Assembly (NCBI GenBank): GCA_910588955.1
Contig: CAJURQ010000012.1
Span: 1 to 64,000 of the forward strand
Reading direction: 5' to 3'
DNA: 64,000 nucleotides
Source of the DNA: an uncultured Lachnospiraceae bacterium
GTDB taxonomy: Bacteria; Bacillota; Clostridia; Lachnospirales; Lachnospiraceae
Positions 33,332 to 42,820 of this stretch are shown here, one piece after another (the first letter of the stretch is position 1; each line of letters starts with the position of its first letter). The notes under the pieces are model-generated. The model was not told the origin of the DNA. It searched no databases and saw only the letters and a list, made by a program, of their open reading frames with translations. A program made the translations under genes and the position numbers.

Positions 33332-34699
33332 ATGATAAAAGTTATGAAAAACATAAATATTATAAATGCGCTGATTACTAACATTATAAATAATCTGATG
33401 CACGGTGTGTGGTTTTACAGTCTCGTGCTGGAATTCAAGCACAGCCGCAAAAAGACGGCGGCAATATCCGCGGCAGCGGTCGTGTTAACCCAGGCTGTCA
33501 TGATGGTTCTCTCCGTGTGCATGCGTGCGCAGAACTGGTTTCAGGGTGCGCAGTTTGTGATCCTGCTCTACTTGTGCGGCTATCTGGCGTCGATGCTTAT
33601 TTTCGGGGGAGCTTATGTCTTTTTCATGTCCGGATCAGAGCCGGCGAAATCCCTTTTTACGGTGTCCACTTACTATAGTTTCTGGACGCTGATCTATCTG
33701 GCGATTTCGATGGCTACGCATTCTTTTGCCGGAGCGGGTGACTGGGCAGTCTGGGGTCTGCGCCTCGTCTTAAATTTGGGACCTTTATTTCTGTATAAGA
33801 GGCTGTTGAAGCAAAAGCTGATGCGCATGTATAAGGAAATTCGCATCGGATATAGGACGGCGGCTGCTGTTTCATCTTTTGCGTTTTTCGTGATGACGGT
33901 TGTGATTTTTTATAATCAGAGTGTGAAGCGGCATGACCTGCTTCATATGGCTATGATTTTTTTGGCAAGCAGTATGATGCTGATCATTCACATACAGCTT
34001 TTTTACTATATTGTGCAGCAGGATTACGGCAGTCGCCTGAAGCAGATGGAACTGCACGAAAAGTATCTGCGGACGCAGATCAGCTCTTATGAGCAGATGG
34101 AGCAGAGTGCCAGACAGACGAGACATGATTTCCGGCATCACAATATGGTGGTGGCGGAGTATGCCAGAGAGAAGGACTATGAGGCGATTCTTACTTATCT
34201 TCAGGAATACGAGGCACGGGAGGAAGAAAAGTTTGACGGAGACTTTTGCAGGAACCACGTGGTGAACAGTCTGCTCTGTGCGTATGTGAGCATGGCAGGG
34301 CGGGAGGGCGTAGAGGTGAGCGTCGACGTCCGCCTCGGGGAGACAACGGAGATTTCCGATTACGATCTGGTAACGATACTTGCAAATATTCTGGAAAACG
34401 CGGTCAATGCGTGCAAGAGAGAGGCGGGAAATCGCAGGTTAGAGCTTTCTTTGCAGCAGAAGTCGGGGAAGCTGGTTTTCGTCTGCAAGAACACCTGTAC
34501 TGCGGAGGTTTTGTTTAAAAACGGGATTCCCTGCAGCCGGGAGCGCATCGGCGTAGGAATTAGGAGCGTTCTCATGTCGGCGGAGAAATATGACGGTTCT
34601 GCCAATTTCATTGTAGCGGACGGTATGTTTATCAGTCAGGTTATTTTAAATAATATGACAGTTAAAAAAATCAGGGGGGGGGGTAGAAACGAATGTTAG
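33332..34699 (+). CDS. GHKL sensor histidine kinase 1 (AgrC/LytS-like)
   Basis: 455 residues. Six or so membrane segments fill residues 8-225, followed by a coiled-coil. The phosphoacceptor motif QTRHDFRHHNMVV is near 265, and a GHKL ATPase domain with N-box LVTILANILENAVNAC lies near 350. Such kinases normally answer peptide or small-molecule signals and feed LytTR regulators, which is what follows at 35918. AAAGGTAG precedes the ATG. It ends with a run of ten G (34674-34683), overlapping the next gene by 7 bp. Confidence 0.85.
   Translation: MIKVMKNINIINALITNIINNLMHGVWFYSLVLEFKHSRKKTAAISAAAVVLTQAVMMVLSVCMRAQNWFQGAQFVILLYLCGYLASMLIFGGAYVFFMSGSEPAKSLFTVSTYYSFWTLIYLAISMATHSFAGAGDWAVWGLRLVLNLGPLFLYKRLLKQKLMRMYKEIRIGYRTAAAVSSFAFFVMTVVIFYNQSVKRHDLLHMAMIFLASSMMLIIHIQLFYYIVQQDYGSRLKQMELHEKYLRTQISSYEQMEQSARQTRHDFRHHNMVVAEYAREKDYEAILTYLQEYEAREEEKFDGDFCRNHVVNSLLCAYVSMAGREGVEVSVDVRLGETTEISDYDLVTILANILENAVNACKREAGNRRLELSLQQKSGKLVFVCKNTCTAEVLFKNGIPCSRERIGVGIRSVLMSAEKYDGSANFIVADGMFISQVILNNMTVKKIRGGGRNEC
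34674..34683 (+). repeat. G10 homopolymer at kinase gene junction
   Basis: Ten consecutive G in the last codons of kinase 1, 9 bp before the start of kinase 2. It also acts as a G-rich ribosome-binding region. A one-base gain exposes TAG at 34684; a one-base loss extends the frame. Confidence 0.8.
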
Positions 34700-35904
34700 G
34701 CGGTTCCGTGATGATAGCGATGGTTCGCATGATAGTCAGTATCGGAGGAGTGATTCTGCTCTTTTTCCTGATCAGTGAGTCAAGATTTGAAAAGAGAAAG
34801 ACGGTGGCGGTGTGTCTGTGCGTTTATGTGGTTCTGATCGCTGCAACCTGTATTTGGTACGCCATTTCGCAGCAGGGATTTGCCCGGATGGGTGCGCTTG
34901 TGACGTATCTGTTCTTTGGTATATTTGCCGTCTGGATCAGCCGCGATTCGGTGTATGTCTCCATGTATAAACTGGCGCTTGTCTTTTATCTGATGTCGGT
35001 GTTTATGATCGGCGGCATTGAGATTGCGGTATTCCTTTTTGACAAAAATGTGTGGGCAGATATTGCGGGTCGTATTGTGCTGCTCGGACTGATCGCGTGG
35101 TTTATTGACAAAAAGGTAAAGAAGACGATCCGTGGATTTTCCGATTATGTGGAATATGAACTGGATCGGTTCAGCGTGGCAATTATGATGCTGAGTCTCT
35201 TCTTCGGCATTGCTTTTATATTAAATCCAAAGGTTCACGATCAGACGCCCTATCGTCTGATGCAGATCGCCATGAACTTTTTCCTGACAGGAATTTTGCA
35301 GATACTCGTATTTCGCCTATATCTGCATATCGGCATAGAAAAAACATACAGGCAGGAAAATCAGCTTATGGAGATGACTCACCGTCTGTTGGAGCGTAAT
35401 ATGGAACTTCTGACGGCAGCCGGCGAGGATGAATCGCTAGAGAAACTTTGCGATAATGCTGCGGTCAACAGGATTCTTGTGGCGTACACAGCGCAGGCAA
35501 AGAAAGAGCAGATAAAGGTAATGCTTGATGTGGAGCTGGGCAGCAACCCCGGCATTCCCAATATTGACCTGATGACCATACTGGCGAACGCGTGGGAGAA
35601 CGCCCTGTACGGCTGTATGGAGGCGAGAAAAGAAGAGCGTGGACGGGAATGCGTCATTCGCCTGATGGTCAGAAAAAAGAAAAATAAGCTGGTCATCTAC
35701 TGCAGCAATACATGTAAGGCGGAGATTGGGATGGAAAAGGGACTGCCGAAACCCGAGGATTCAGGAGGGATCGGCGTGATGAGCATTGTCAGAACGGCGG
35801 AGAAGTTTGACGGGGAGTATGATTTTAAATATGACAACGGTGTGTTTGTCTTCCGTCTGGTTATGAATATTCCCGCTGACGGAGACGCTGCTGCGGCAGT
35901 ATGA
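34693..35904 (+). CDS. GHKL sensor histidine kinase 2
   Basis: 403 residues. Six hydrophobic segments in residues 5-200, then a helical linker and a GHKL ATPase domain with N-box LMTILANAWENALYGC near 298-313 and GGIGVMSIVRTAEKFDG near 357. The usual phosphoacceptor His-Asp pair is not clear at the linker (NQLMEMTHRLLERNMELL); a His is present but the RHDxRHH motif is absent. It may act as partner or modulator of kinase 1. It overlaps kinase 1 by 7 bp and precedes the LytTR regulator. Confidence 0.8.
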   Translation: MLGGSVMIAMVRMIVSIGGVILLFFLISESRFEKRKTVAVCLCVYVVLIAATCIWYAISQQGFARMGALVTYLFFGIFAVWISRDSVYVSMYKLALVFYLMSVFMIGGIEIAVFLFDKNVWADIAGRIVLLGLIAWFIDKKVKKTIRGFSDYVEYELDRFSVAIMMLSLFFGIAFILNPKVHDQTPYRLMQIAMNFFLTGILQILVFRLYLHIGIEKTYRQENQLMEMTHRLLERNMELLTAAGEDESLEKLCDNAAVNRILVAYTAQAKKEQIKVMLDVELGSNPGIPNIDLMTILANAWENALYGCMEARKEERGRECVIRLMVRKKKNKLVIYCSNTCKAEIGMEKGLPKPEDSGGIGVMSIVRTAEKFDGEYDFKYDNGVFVFRLVMNIPADGDAAAAV

Positions 35905-35917
35905 CAGGAGAAAACCC

Positions 35918-36643
35918 ATGTATCAGATTGCACTCTGCGATGACGAGACAGAACAATTGCATATAACGGAGCAGATGCTTACAAAATATCTGGACAGCCA
36001 CCCGAAGGCAGATTTCCGCGTGGACAGCTTTGAAAGCGCCGATACGCTATTAAACATGATCGCGGAGGAAGCGTATCTTCCGGATTTGATTTTGATGGAT
36101 ATTTACATGCCGGATAAACTTGGAATTGAGGCAGCAAGGGAATTGAGGCATATGGGAAATCACTGCCGGATCGTGTTCCTTACAACCTCCCGAGTGCATG
36201 CTCTGGACGCTTTCGAGGTGGAGGCGACGCAGTATCTGGTAAAGCCGCTTGTGGAGGAGAAGCTGTTTCCTCTTTTGGACAGACTTTTGACGGAGATACA
36301 GGAGGAGCGCAAAAGATATGTCCTGCTGCGGATTGAAAGCACGGTACAGCGTGTGGCGGTGGATGATATCATTTACTGCGAGGCACAGGGCAAATTTCAA
36401 TACCTGCATTTTGCGGACGGCAGCCAGTGTATGCTGCGCGTCACGATGGGAAAACTCGTGGAGATGTTAAATCCATACGATGAGTTTATGCGCGTCGGCG
36501 TCGCCTTTATTATCAATATGGAGCACATCGAGTGCATCAGCAAGCAGGAGATCAGGATGGATACCGGGAAGAAAATTTATCCGCCGAGAAATGCGTATCA
36601 GGCGGTCCGGGACAGGTATTTTGCGTATTATTGCGGCGAATAA
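35918..36643 (+). CDS. LytTR-family response regulator
   Basis: 241 residues. Receiver domain 1-125 with DD at 8-9, phosphoacceptor in LILMDIYMP (Asp near 60) and conserved Lys in YLVKPL near 109. The LytTR DNA-binding domain occupies about 135-237 (VDDIIYCEAQGKFQYLHF). It is the output of the two preceding kinases. Its binding sites would be paired LytTR repeats, none of which was identified. The stop codon is followed within 2 bp by the structured family B element. Confidence 0.92.
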   Translation: MYQIALCDDETEQLHITEQMLTKYLDSHPKADFRVDSFESADTLLNMIAEEAYLPDLILMDIYMPDKLGIEAARELRHMGNHCRIVFLTTSRVHALDAFEVEATQYLVKPLVEEKLFPLLDRLLTEIQEERKRYVLLRIESTVQRVAVDDIIYCEAQGKFQYLHFADGSQCMLRVTMGKLVEMLNPYDEFMRVGVAFIINMEHIECISKQEIRMDTGKKIYPPRNAYQAVRDRYFAYYCGE

Positions 36644-36645
36644 CA

Positions 36646-36762
36646 ACGCGAAAAGTGCTTCTAAAGACGTTCCGCCATGGGACGGGATGCCAAGAAGCAC
36701 TAAGTTTCGCGTAAGAGAATGCCTGAAATGCGGCATTCTCTGTGCTGATTTGAGTTTTGTAT
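36646..36762 (+). repeat. Family B structured element (copy 1)
   Basis: Begins 2 bp after the response-regulator stop. Stem ACGCGAAA/TTTCGCGT (8 bp) continues as AGTGCTTCT/AGAAGCACT (9 bp) with a 3-base bulge AAG. Inside is GTTCC/GGGAC. A second hairpin AGAGAATGCC/GGCATTCTCT follows, then TTGAGTT. The copy at 52724-52835 has the same architecture with different paired bases. It sits between genes whose 3' ends face each other. Confidence 0.7.
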
Positions 36763-36782
36763 GTGTAAGAAAGGTCTGACAT

Positions 36783-37670
36783 TCAGTCAGTTCTCTCCTT
36801 CCCCCAGAAAAACACGGCAACCGTGCCGGGACCGGTGTGCGCGCCGATGGTGGTGCCGATGCTGTGAATCACGACTTTACCGTCCAGATGCGGGAACCGT
36901 TCTTCGATTAAGTCGGCGACGAATCTGGCGTCCGCATAGCAGGCGGACTGCGAAATATAACATTTTCCGCTGTACTCGGTTCCTTCTTCTAGGCATTCCT
37001 CCATTTTATCAACAATCGTATACATGACTTTTCTCTTGCTGCGGATTTTGTAGCGGGGGATCAGCCTTCCCATATGATCCACGTTTAAGAGAGGGCAGAT
37101 ATTCAGCATATTGCCGATCATGCCGGAGGTCTTCGAGACGCGACCGCCCTTGATATAGAAGGTAAGGTCAGTGGAGAAGAACCAGTGGTTCAGCCGCAGG
37201 CGGTTGTCGAGCGTCCACTGATAAAGCTCCTCCACGGATAGACCAACGTCGCGAAGATCTGCAAGCTTGTCCATCAGAAGACCGAAGCCCGAGGACGCCG
37301 CCAGAGAATCTACAATATAAATCGTCTGATCCGGGTATTTTTCCGCGAGGATTTCCTTGGCGCCCATGGCGGAGTTGATCACGCCGGAGATGCCGGAGGA
37401 CAGGCACAGGTGCAGGATGTCTTTGCCGGCTCTCAAAAATGGCTCGAAGTACTCCGTAAATTCCGCCACGTTGACCTGCGAGGTCTTGGTTTCCGCGCCG
37501 TCCGTCATCGACTGATAAAACTGTTCAAAGGACATGCTCTTTCCGAGATCGTCCAGATACTCCCTGCCGTCCAGTTCATAGTGGAAACTGGCGTAAAATA
37601 TGCCGCGTTTCGAGAAATGCTCCGCCGGAAGGTCGGCGGTTGAACAGCAGCTTAAAATGTATTTCTTCAT
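36783..37670 (-). CDS. DegV family protein (fatty-acid binding)
   Basis: 295 residues from ATG 37670. The DegV fold has the N-terminal SCCSTADLP with the lipid-contacting Ser/Thr near 9-10, CLSSGISGVINSAMGAK near 90-106, and IHSIGTTIGAHTGPGTVAVFF at the end. DegV/FakB proteins bind a fatty acid and present it to the kinase FakA for membrane-lipid synthesis. FakA is not here. A TTG start at 37694 is possible, but MKKYILSC is the family-like beginning. Cytoplasmic. Its 3' end faces the LytTR operon. Confidence 0.9.
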   Translation of the reverse strand: MKKYILSCCSTADLPAEHFSKRGIFYASFHYELDGREYLDDLGKSMSFEQFYQSMTDGAETKTSQVNVAEFTEYFEPFLRAGKDILHLCLSSGISGVINSAMGAKEILAEKYPDQTIYIVDSLAASSGFGLLMDKLADLRDVGLSVEELYQWTLDNRLRLNHWFFSTDLTFYIKGGRVSKTSGMIGNMLNICPLLNVDHMGRLIPRYKIRSKRKVMYTIVDKMEECLEEGTEYSGKCYISQSACYADARFVADLIEERFPHLDGKVVIHSIGTTIGAHTGPGTVAVFFWGKERTD

Positions 37671-37856
37671 AATAAAAGTGTGCCTTTCCCGCAATTTGCG
37701 AATAAAATCAGCTGTTTTAATGAAATATTACATTAGAGTGTAACACGTTTACATGGCAAATACAATGAGGACTTAGGACTAGTCGGCGGTTCGTCGGCAT
37801 TTCCGAGCTTGTACTTGTTTTAGGCGGAAATATTTGGTATAATATTCACCGAAAGC

Positions 37857-37985
37857 AATGAGCAGTGCCACGACATAAGATGGCAGAATGACTGCTGGCA
37901 GTCAATTCTGGCAGATTGTGGAGTGATAGGGCGAATGCCCGTGAACGAGGAAAACCGAAGGTTTTTCGAGTGTGTACTGCGAGAA
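37857..37985 (+). repeat. Family A structured repeat (copy 2)
   Basis: In the 344-bp degV-pfp gap, just upstream of the phosphofructokinase ribosome-binding site. Closing GCAGTG/TACTGC, hairpin CAGAAT-GACTG/CAGTC-AATTCTG, hairpin GGGC-GAAT-GCCC, and hairpin AAAACC-GAA-GGTTTT then CGAG. It aligns with the minus strand of 6150-6287, with paired changes. A TTGGTATAATATTC-like -10 lies at about 37834-37846, so it would be in the 5' leader of the message. Confidence 0.65.
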
Positions 37986-38014
37986 AGAGTAAATAAAGAA
38001 AAAGGAGAGCAGAC

Positions 38015-39241
38015 ATGAAAGGAAACATTGTTGTTGGTCAGTCCGGCGGTCCTACAGCCGTTATCAACTCTTCCGTGGCAGGTGTGTACGCTGCGGCAAA
38101 GAAGCTGGGTGTGAAGAAAATCTATGGTATGGTTCACGGTATCGAGGGCTTTTTGGAGGATCGTATGATCGATCTTGGCGAGTATCTGGATGACGAGACG
38201 GGAATCGAGCTCTTAAAGAGAACTCCTTCCGCATTCTTGGGTTCCTGCCGTTTTAAGATGCCTCAGATCGAGGGACACGAGGACGTTTACGAGAAGGTGT
38301 TTGAGATCATGGAGAAGCATGATATCGAGTGCCTGTTCTATGCCGGCGGTAATGACTCTATGGATACGGTTAAGATGTTGTCCGATTACGCGGCGGCTCA
38401 CGGCAAGTCCCAGAGATTCATGGGCGTGCCTAAGACCATTGACAACGATCTGCCTGTGACGGATCACTGCCCGGGCTACGGCTCTGCGGCGAAATATATC
38501 GCGGCTTCCTTAAAGGAAATCATCCGCGACAACGCGTCTTTCGGCGCGAAGAAGCCCACCGTTTGTATCGTGGAGATCATGGGGCGTAACGCGGGATGGC
38601 TTACGGCGGCTGCGGCGCTTGCAAAGGGTGACGACTGCGAAGGCTGTGACGCGATCTATCTGCCTGAGAAGGTGTTTGATATCGACAAGTTTGTCGCGGA
38701 CGTGAAGGATCTGGCGGCGAAGAAATCTTCCGTAGTGATCGCGGTTTCCGAGGGCGTGAAAGTTGCGGACGGCAGATATGTGTGTGAGATCGGCAGAGAG
38801 GTGGCAGTGGATGCGTTCGGACACAAGCAGATGTCCGGCACGGCGGTTATGCTTGCCGATAAGATTGCTGCTGAGACAGGTCTCAAGACCCGTGCGATCG
38901 AATTCTCTACTTTACAGAGAGCGGCGACACATCTCGCTTCCCTCACAGATATCAACGAGGCGTTTCAGGTTGGTCACGACGCGGTTATGGCTGCGGAAGA
39001 GGGTAAGACCGGCATGATGATCACGCTTGACAGAAACGGTGAAGACCCGTACCAGTGCGGCACCAGTGCTTACGATATCCACGCGATCGCAAACGTGGAG
39101 AGAAACGTGCCCGACGAGTGGATCACAGCGGACGGCAAGGGTCTGACGGACGACTACGAGAAATATGCGAGACCTCTTATCATGGGCGAGCTGCAGCCGC
39201 TGTTTGTGAACGGACTGCCGAGACATCTGGTGAGAAAATAA
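38015..39241 (+). CDS. pfp: 6-phosphofructokinase, pyrophosphate-type
   Basis: 408 residues. Phosphorylates fructose 6-phosphate in glycolysis. GGNDS at 111-115 has Asp where ATP-PFKs keep Gly, typical of PPi-dependent enzymes. The catalytic PKTIDNDLP is at 139-147 and MGRNAGWL near 189. Length and the start NIVVGQSGGPTAVINSS match the long pyrophosphate clade common in Clostridia. GAAAAAGGAGAGC is a strong ribosome-binding site. The donor is inferred from motifs, not assayed. Confidence 0.9.
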   Translation: MKGNIVVGQSGGPTAVINSSVAGVYAAAKKLGVKKIYGMVHGIEGFLEDRMIDLGEYLDDETGIELLKRTPSAFLGSCRFKMPQIEGHEDVYEKVFEIMEKHDIECLFYAGGNDSMDTVKMLSDYAAAHGKSQRFMGVPKTIDNDLPVTDHCPGYGSAAKYIAASLKEIIRDNASFGAKKPTVCIVEIMGRNAGWLTAAAALAKGDDCEGCDAIYLPEKVFDIDKFVADVKDLAAKKSSVVIAVSEGVKVADGRYVCEIGREVAVDAFGHKQMSGTAVMLADKIAAETGLKTRAIEFSTLQRAATHLASLTDINEAFQVGHDAVMAAEEGKTGMMITLDRNGEDPYQCGTSAYDIHAIANVERNVPDEWITADGKGLTDDYEKYARPLIMGELQPLFVNGLPRHLVRK

Positions 39242-39267
39242 AAAATTGTAAAAATTGGAAATTCTTC

Positions 39268-39298
39268 AAAAGAGTGGTTTACAAAACCACTCTTTTGT
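39268..39298 (+). terminator. Terminator after phosphofructokinase
   Basis: 13-bp stem AAAAGAGTGGTTT/AAACCACTCTTTT with a T-rich tail. Confidence 0.88.
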
Positions 39299-39312
39299 TA
39301 TATGATGGTTAT

Positions 39313-39326
39313 GGAAAACGATTTCC
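39313..39326 (+). promoter_or_regulatory. LacI-type operator upstream of 39371 regulator
   Basis: GGAAAACGATTTCC is a near-palindrome with central CG, 44 bp before the LacI start. Fits autorepression. Confidence 0.5.
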
Positions 39327-39370
39327 GGAAAACATTTTCTGAGAGAGAAGTCGTTGGAAATGGATGAAAC

Positions 39371-40390
39371 ATGGTATCAATCAAAGACGTTGCAAAGCAC
39401 GCGGGCGTAGCAATCTCCACCGTTTCCAAGGTGCTGAATAACTACCCGAATGTGAGCGAGGAGACAAAGAAAAAAGTAAATCAGGCGGTGGAGGAATTAA
39501 ATTTCGTGCCTAATTCCGTTGCGGCGGCGCTTTCCTCCAAGCAGTCCGGCAGGGTGGCATTGCTTTTGAATCTGGGCAATGTGTCGCAGGCGGTGGACGA
39601 GATCAACATGCAGTATATGGCGGGCACCATAAGCAGGGCGGTGGAGTTGAATCTGGATGTGATCACGATATTTGACTCCATGCTGAAAAACAAAAATCTG
39701 GACGAGGTGGTGCGCTATCTGCGCTCCCAGAGCATTACGGGGCTTATTGTTTTCGGCATGTCAAAGGATGACAAGGTGCTCCAGAAACTGATAGGCGCGC
39801 AGCTTTTCAAGATTGTGGCGGTGGATGCGCCTCTTGTGAACGCTTCGACCTCCTCGGTCTGGATCGATCAGGAAACAGCGCAGTATGACGTGGCGAAGAA
39901 GACGCTCAAGGAAAATAAGGGAAAGAGCATGCTCTATCTGGCGGGAAAGAAAAACGGCTACGTTTCCGCGGAACGGCTGAAAGGCATCCAGCGGCTGGCG
40001 GAGGAGGAGGGGATTTCTCTTCTTGTCAGGAATGGGGAGTTCTCGGAACTTCAGGCGAGAAATCTGACGTTTAAGTATGCGAAGAAAAAAGATATCGTGG
40101 TGTGCGCTTCCGACCTGATGGCGATCGGCGCGATGCGGGCGCTGATGGATATGGATATTTTCCGCCCGGTATGCGGCTTCGACGGGATCACGCTGATGGG
40201 GTATGCGGGTAAGCAGATGAACACGGTCAAGCAGAATTTTGAGCGGATTGCTTCGGAGGCGGTGGAAGAGCTGAAACGCCTTTTAGACGGCGGAGAGGGG
40301 CAGCAGATAGTGCTTGATTATGAGCTTGTCAGAATGAAGTACGAGGATATTCTGATGACCACACAGAAAAAGGGCGCGGGAAACATTTAA
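39371..40390 (+). CDS. LacI family transcriptional regulator (glycogen/PFK locus)
   Basis: 339 residues. Helix-turn-helix at 4-24 (IKDVAKHAGVAISTVSKVLN), hinge near 48-58, and a shortened effector-binding domain to about 320. Canonical C-terminal elements are less conserved than in the GH94-linked LacI: VCASDLMAIGAM and then CGFDGITLMG. Lies between pfp and glycogen phosphorylase, so it may control central carbohydrate use. The effector is unknown. GGATGAAAC precedes the ATG with a weak ribosome-binding site. Confidence 0.88.
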   Translation: MVSIKDVAKHAGVAISTVSKVLNNYPNVSEETKKKVNQAVEELNFVPNSVAAALSSKQSGRVALLLNLGNVSQAVDEINMQYMAGTISRAVELNLDVITIFDSMLKNKNLDEVVRYLRSQSITGLIVFGMSKDDKVLQKLIGAQLFKIVAVDAPLVNASTSSVWIDQETAQYDVAKKTLKENKGKSMLYLAGKKNGYVSAERLKGIQRLAEEEGISLLVRNGEFSELQARNLTFKYAKKKDIVVCASDLMAIGAMRALMDMDIFRPVCGFDGITLMGYAGKQMNTVKQNFERIASEAVEELKRLLDGGEGQQIVLDYELVRMKYEDILMTTQKKGAGNI

Positions 40391-40435
40391 AAGGCACGCT
40401 TTCGATGGAACCGGATACAGAGTGAGCGGCGCGGG

Positions 40436-40466
40436 TTTACACGAACACAGAACTGGATAATATAAT
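40436..40466 (+). promoter_or_regulatory. Putative promoter of glgP
   Basis: TTTACA at 40436-40441 and overlapping -10 candidates TAATAT/TATAAT at 40458-40466, about 45 bp before the phosphorylase start. Spacing 16-19 bp depending on which -10 is used. Confidence 0.45.
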
Positions 40467-40510
40467 TAACATAGAGAAAAAACTAACAAGTAGAAAAGGG
40501 AGGTTTCAAC

Positions 40511-42820
40511 ATGGCACAGGCAAGTAACTTGAAAAGAGATGTACTGGTAATGAATCTGGAGCAGGAGCTGGAGAGCCAGACACAGAGCGGATACGGCAAA
40601 TCCGTTTCCGCCTGCAGCAACGAGGAGCTCTACTACAGCATTCTGCAGCTTTCCAAAAAGCTGATGGAGGCGTCGGAGCGGATCGAGGGCGAGAAGAAGA
40701 TTTATTACATTTCCGCGGAGTTCCTGATCGGTAAGCTGTTATCCAACAACTTAATCAATCTGGGCATTTATGATAATCTGGAGAAGATCTTAGAGAAAAA
40801 CGGCAAGCAGCTTTCTGCGATTGAGGAAGTGGAGCCGGAGCCCTCTCTCGGAAACGGCGGTCTGGGGCGTCTGGCGGCATGTTTCCTTGACTCCATCGCA
40901 TCTCTCGGTCTGCCGGGCGAAGGCATCGGTCTGAATTACCACTTCGGTCTGTTCAAGCAGGAGTTTAAGGACAAACTGCAGACGGCTGAGAAGAACGACT
41001 GGATCGAGGAGCAGTCTTGGCTGACAAAGACTGACACGACCTTCGAGGTGGCATTTGGCGAAAAGAAAGTGACCTCCCGACTTTATGACATTGATGTCAT
41101 TGGCTACGACAACGGTGTGAACAAGCTGCGGCTCTTCGATATCGAGACGATCGACGAGAGCCTTGTAAAGAAGGGCATTGACTTTGACAAGGAGGATATT
41201 GAGAAGAACCTGACGCTCTTCCTCTATCCCGACGATTCTGATGAGGCGGGCAACCTTCTGCGCATCTACCAGCAGTATTTTATGGTGAGCAACGCGGCGC
41301 AGCTTATCTTAAAGGAAATGAAAGAGAAACAGTACGACCTGCGCAAGATGTATGAGCATGCGGTCATCCAGATCAACGACACCCATCCGACTATGGTAAT
41401 CCCGGAGCTGATCCGTATTCTCGTAGATGAGAAGGCGTTCACGATGGACGAGGCGATCGAGGTTGTGAGCAAGACATGCGCTTACACGAACCACACGATT
41501 CTGGCGGAGGCGCTCGAGAAGTGGCCTCTTGAATATCTGGAAAAGGTAGTGCCTCAGCTTGTGCCGATCATCAAGGAGCTGGATAAGCGCGTGGCGAAGA
41601 AGTATAAAGATCCCAAGGTGCAGATCATCGACAAGGACGACAGAGTGCATATGGCGCACATCGACATTCATTACGGCTTCTCTGTGAACGGCGTTGCGGC
41701 GATCCATACGGAAATCTTAAAGAACACGGAGCTGAACGCGTTTTACAAGATTTATCCCGAGAAGTTTAACAATAAGACGAATGGCATCACCTTCCGCAGA
41801 TGGCTCTTGTCCTGCAACCATGAGCTTGCGGGTTTCCTTTCCGAGACCATCAGCGACGCATACAAGAAGGATGCGGCGAATTTGGAGAAGCTGCTGGAGT
41901 TTGCGGATGACGACGCAGTGTTGAACCGCATTGCGGAGATCAAGATGAACCGCAAGAAGGATCTGGCGGCGTATGTGCAGAAGACGGAGGGCGTTACGCT
42001 GAATCCCGATTCCATCTTCGATATTCAGAGCAAGCGTCTGCACGAGTACAAGAGACAGCAGATGAATGCCCTTTACATTATTCATAAATATCTGGAGATC
42101 AAGGCAGGCAAGAAACCCGCAAGACCGATGACGTTTATCTTCGGTGCGAAGGCTGCTCCCGCCTATGTGATCGCGCAGGATATCATCCACCTGCTTCTGG
42201 TACTGCAGGAGATCATCAACAACGATCCCGACGTCAGCCCTTACATGACGGTGCTCATGGTGGAGAACTACAATGTGGCGTATGCTGAGAAAATGATTCC
42301 GGCATGTGACATTTCCGAGCAGATTTCCCTCGCCTCCAAGGAGGCGTCCGGCACGGGCAACATGAAGTTCATGTTAAACGGCGCGGTAACGCTCGGCACC
42401 TCCGATGGCGCAAACGTGGAGATTCACGAGCTGGTGGGTGACGACAATATTTATATCTTCGGCGAGAAGTCCGAGGCGGTTATCGAGCACTACGAGAAGG
42501 CGGACTATGTGTCCAAGGATTACTACAAGAAGTCCCCTGTAATTAAAGAGGCGGTAGACTTCATCGTCAGCAAAGAGGCTCTGAAAGTAGGTCACAAGGA
42601 GAATCTTGAGCGGCTTTACAAGGAGCTGTTAAACAAAGACTGGTTCATGACCCTTTTGGATCTGGAAGACTACATCAAGACCAAGGATCAGATGATGGCG
42701 GATTACGAGGATCAGAGAAAGTGGAGAAAGATGATGCTTGTGAACATCGCTAAGGCGGGCTTCTTCTCCTCCGACAGAACCATCGAGGAGTACAATAGGG
42801 ACATCTGGCGGTTACGGTAA
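40511..42820 (+). CDS. glgP: Glycogen/starch phosphorylase (GT35)
   Basis: 769 residues. Phosphorolysis of alpha-1,4-glucans to glucose 1-phosphate with pyridoxal phosphate as cofactor; cytoplasmic. Motifs: EPEPSLGNGGLGRLAACFLDS near 113-135, RRWLLSCNHELAGF, KRLHEYKRQQMNAL near 510-523, and the PLP lysine in EASGTGNMKFMLNGA near 614. Slightly shorter than E. coli GlgP but complete. GGGAGGTTTCAAC precedes the ATG. It has its own promoter and follows a LacI regulator. A pdxY kinase for its cofactor is elsewhere in the window. Confidence 0.95.
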   Translation: MAQASNLKRDVLVMNLEQELESQTQSGYGKSVSACSNEELYYSILQLSKKLMEASERIEGEKKIYYISAEFLIGKLLSNNLINLGIYDNLEKILEKNGKQLSAIEEVEPEPSLGNGGLGRLAACFLDSIASLGLPGEGIGLNYHFGLFKQEFKDKLQTAEKNDWIEEQSWLTKTDTTFEVAFGEKKVTSRLYDIDVIGYDNGVNKLRLFDIETIDESLVKKGIDFDKEDIEKNLTLFLYPDDSDEAGNLLRIYQQYFMVSNAAQLILKEMKEKQYDLRKMYEHAVIQINDTHPTMVIPELIRILVDEKAFTMDEAIEVVSKTCAYTNHTILAEALEKWPLEYLEKVVPQLVPIIKELDKRVAKKYKDPKVQIIDKDDRVHMAHIDIHYGFSVNGVAAIHTEILKNTELNAFYKIYPEKFNNKTNGITFRRWLLSCNHELAGFLSETISDAYKKDAANLEKLLEFADDDAVLNRIAEIKMNRKKDLAAYVQKTEGVTLNPDSIFDIQSKRLHEYKRQQMNALYIIHKYLEIKAGKKPARPMTFIFGAKAAPAYVIAQDIIHLLLVLQEIINNDPDVSPYMTVLMVENYNVAYAEKMIPACDISEQISLASKEASGTGNMKFMLNGAVTLGTSDGANVEIHELVGDDNIYIFGEKSEAVIEHYEKADYVSKDYYKKSPVIKEAVDFIVSKEALKVGHKENLERLYKELLNKDWFMTLLDLEDYIKTKDQMMADYEDQRKWRKMMLVNIAKAGFFSSDRTIEEYNRDIWRLR

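Noticed and set aside
33332..36643. Complete agr-type quorum system
   Set aside because: No AgrB-like protease or AgrD-like peptide gene is adjacent.
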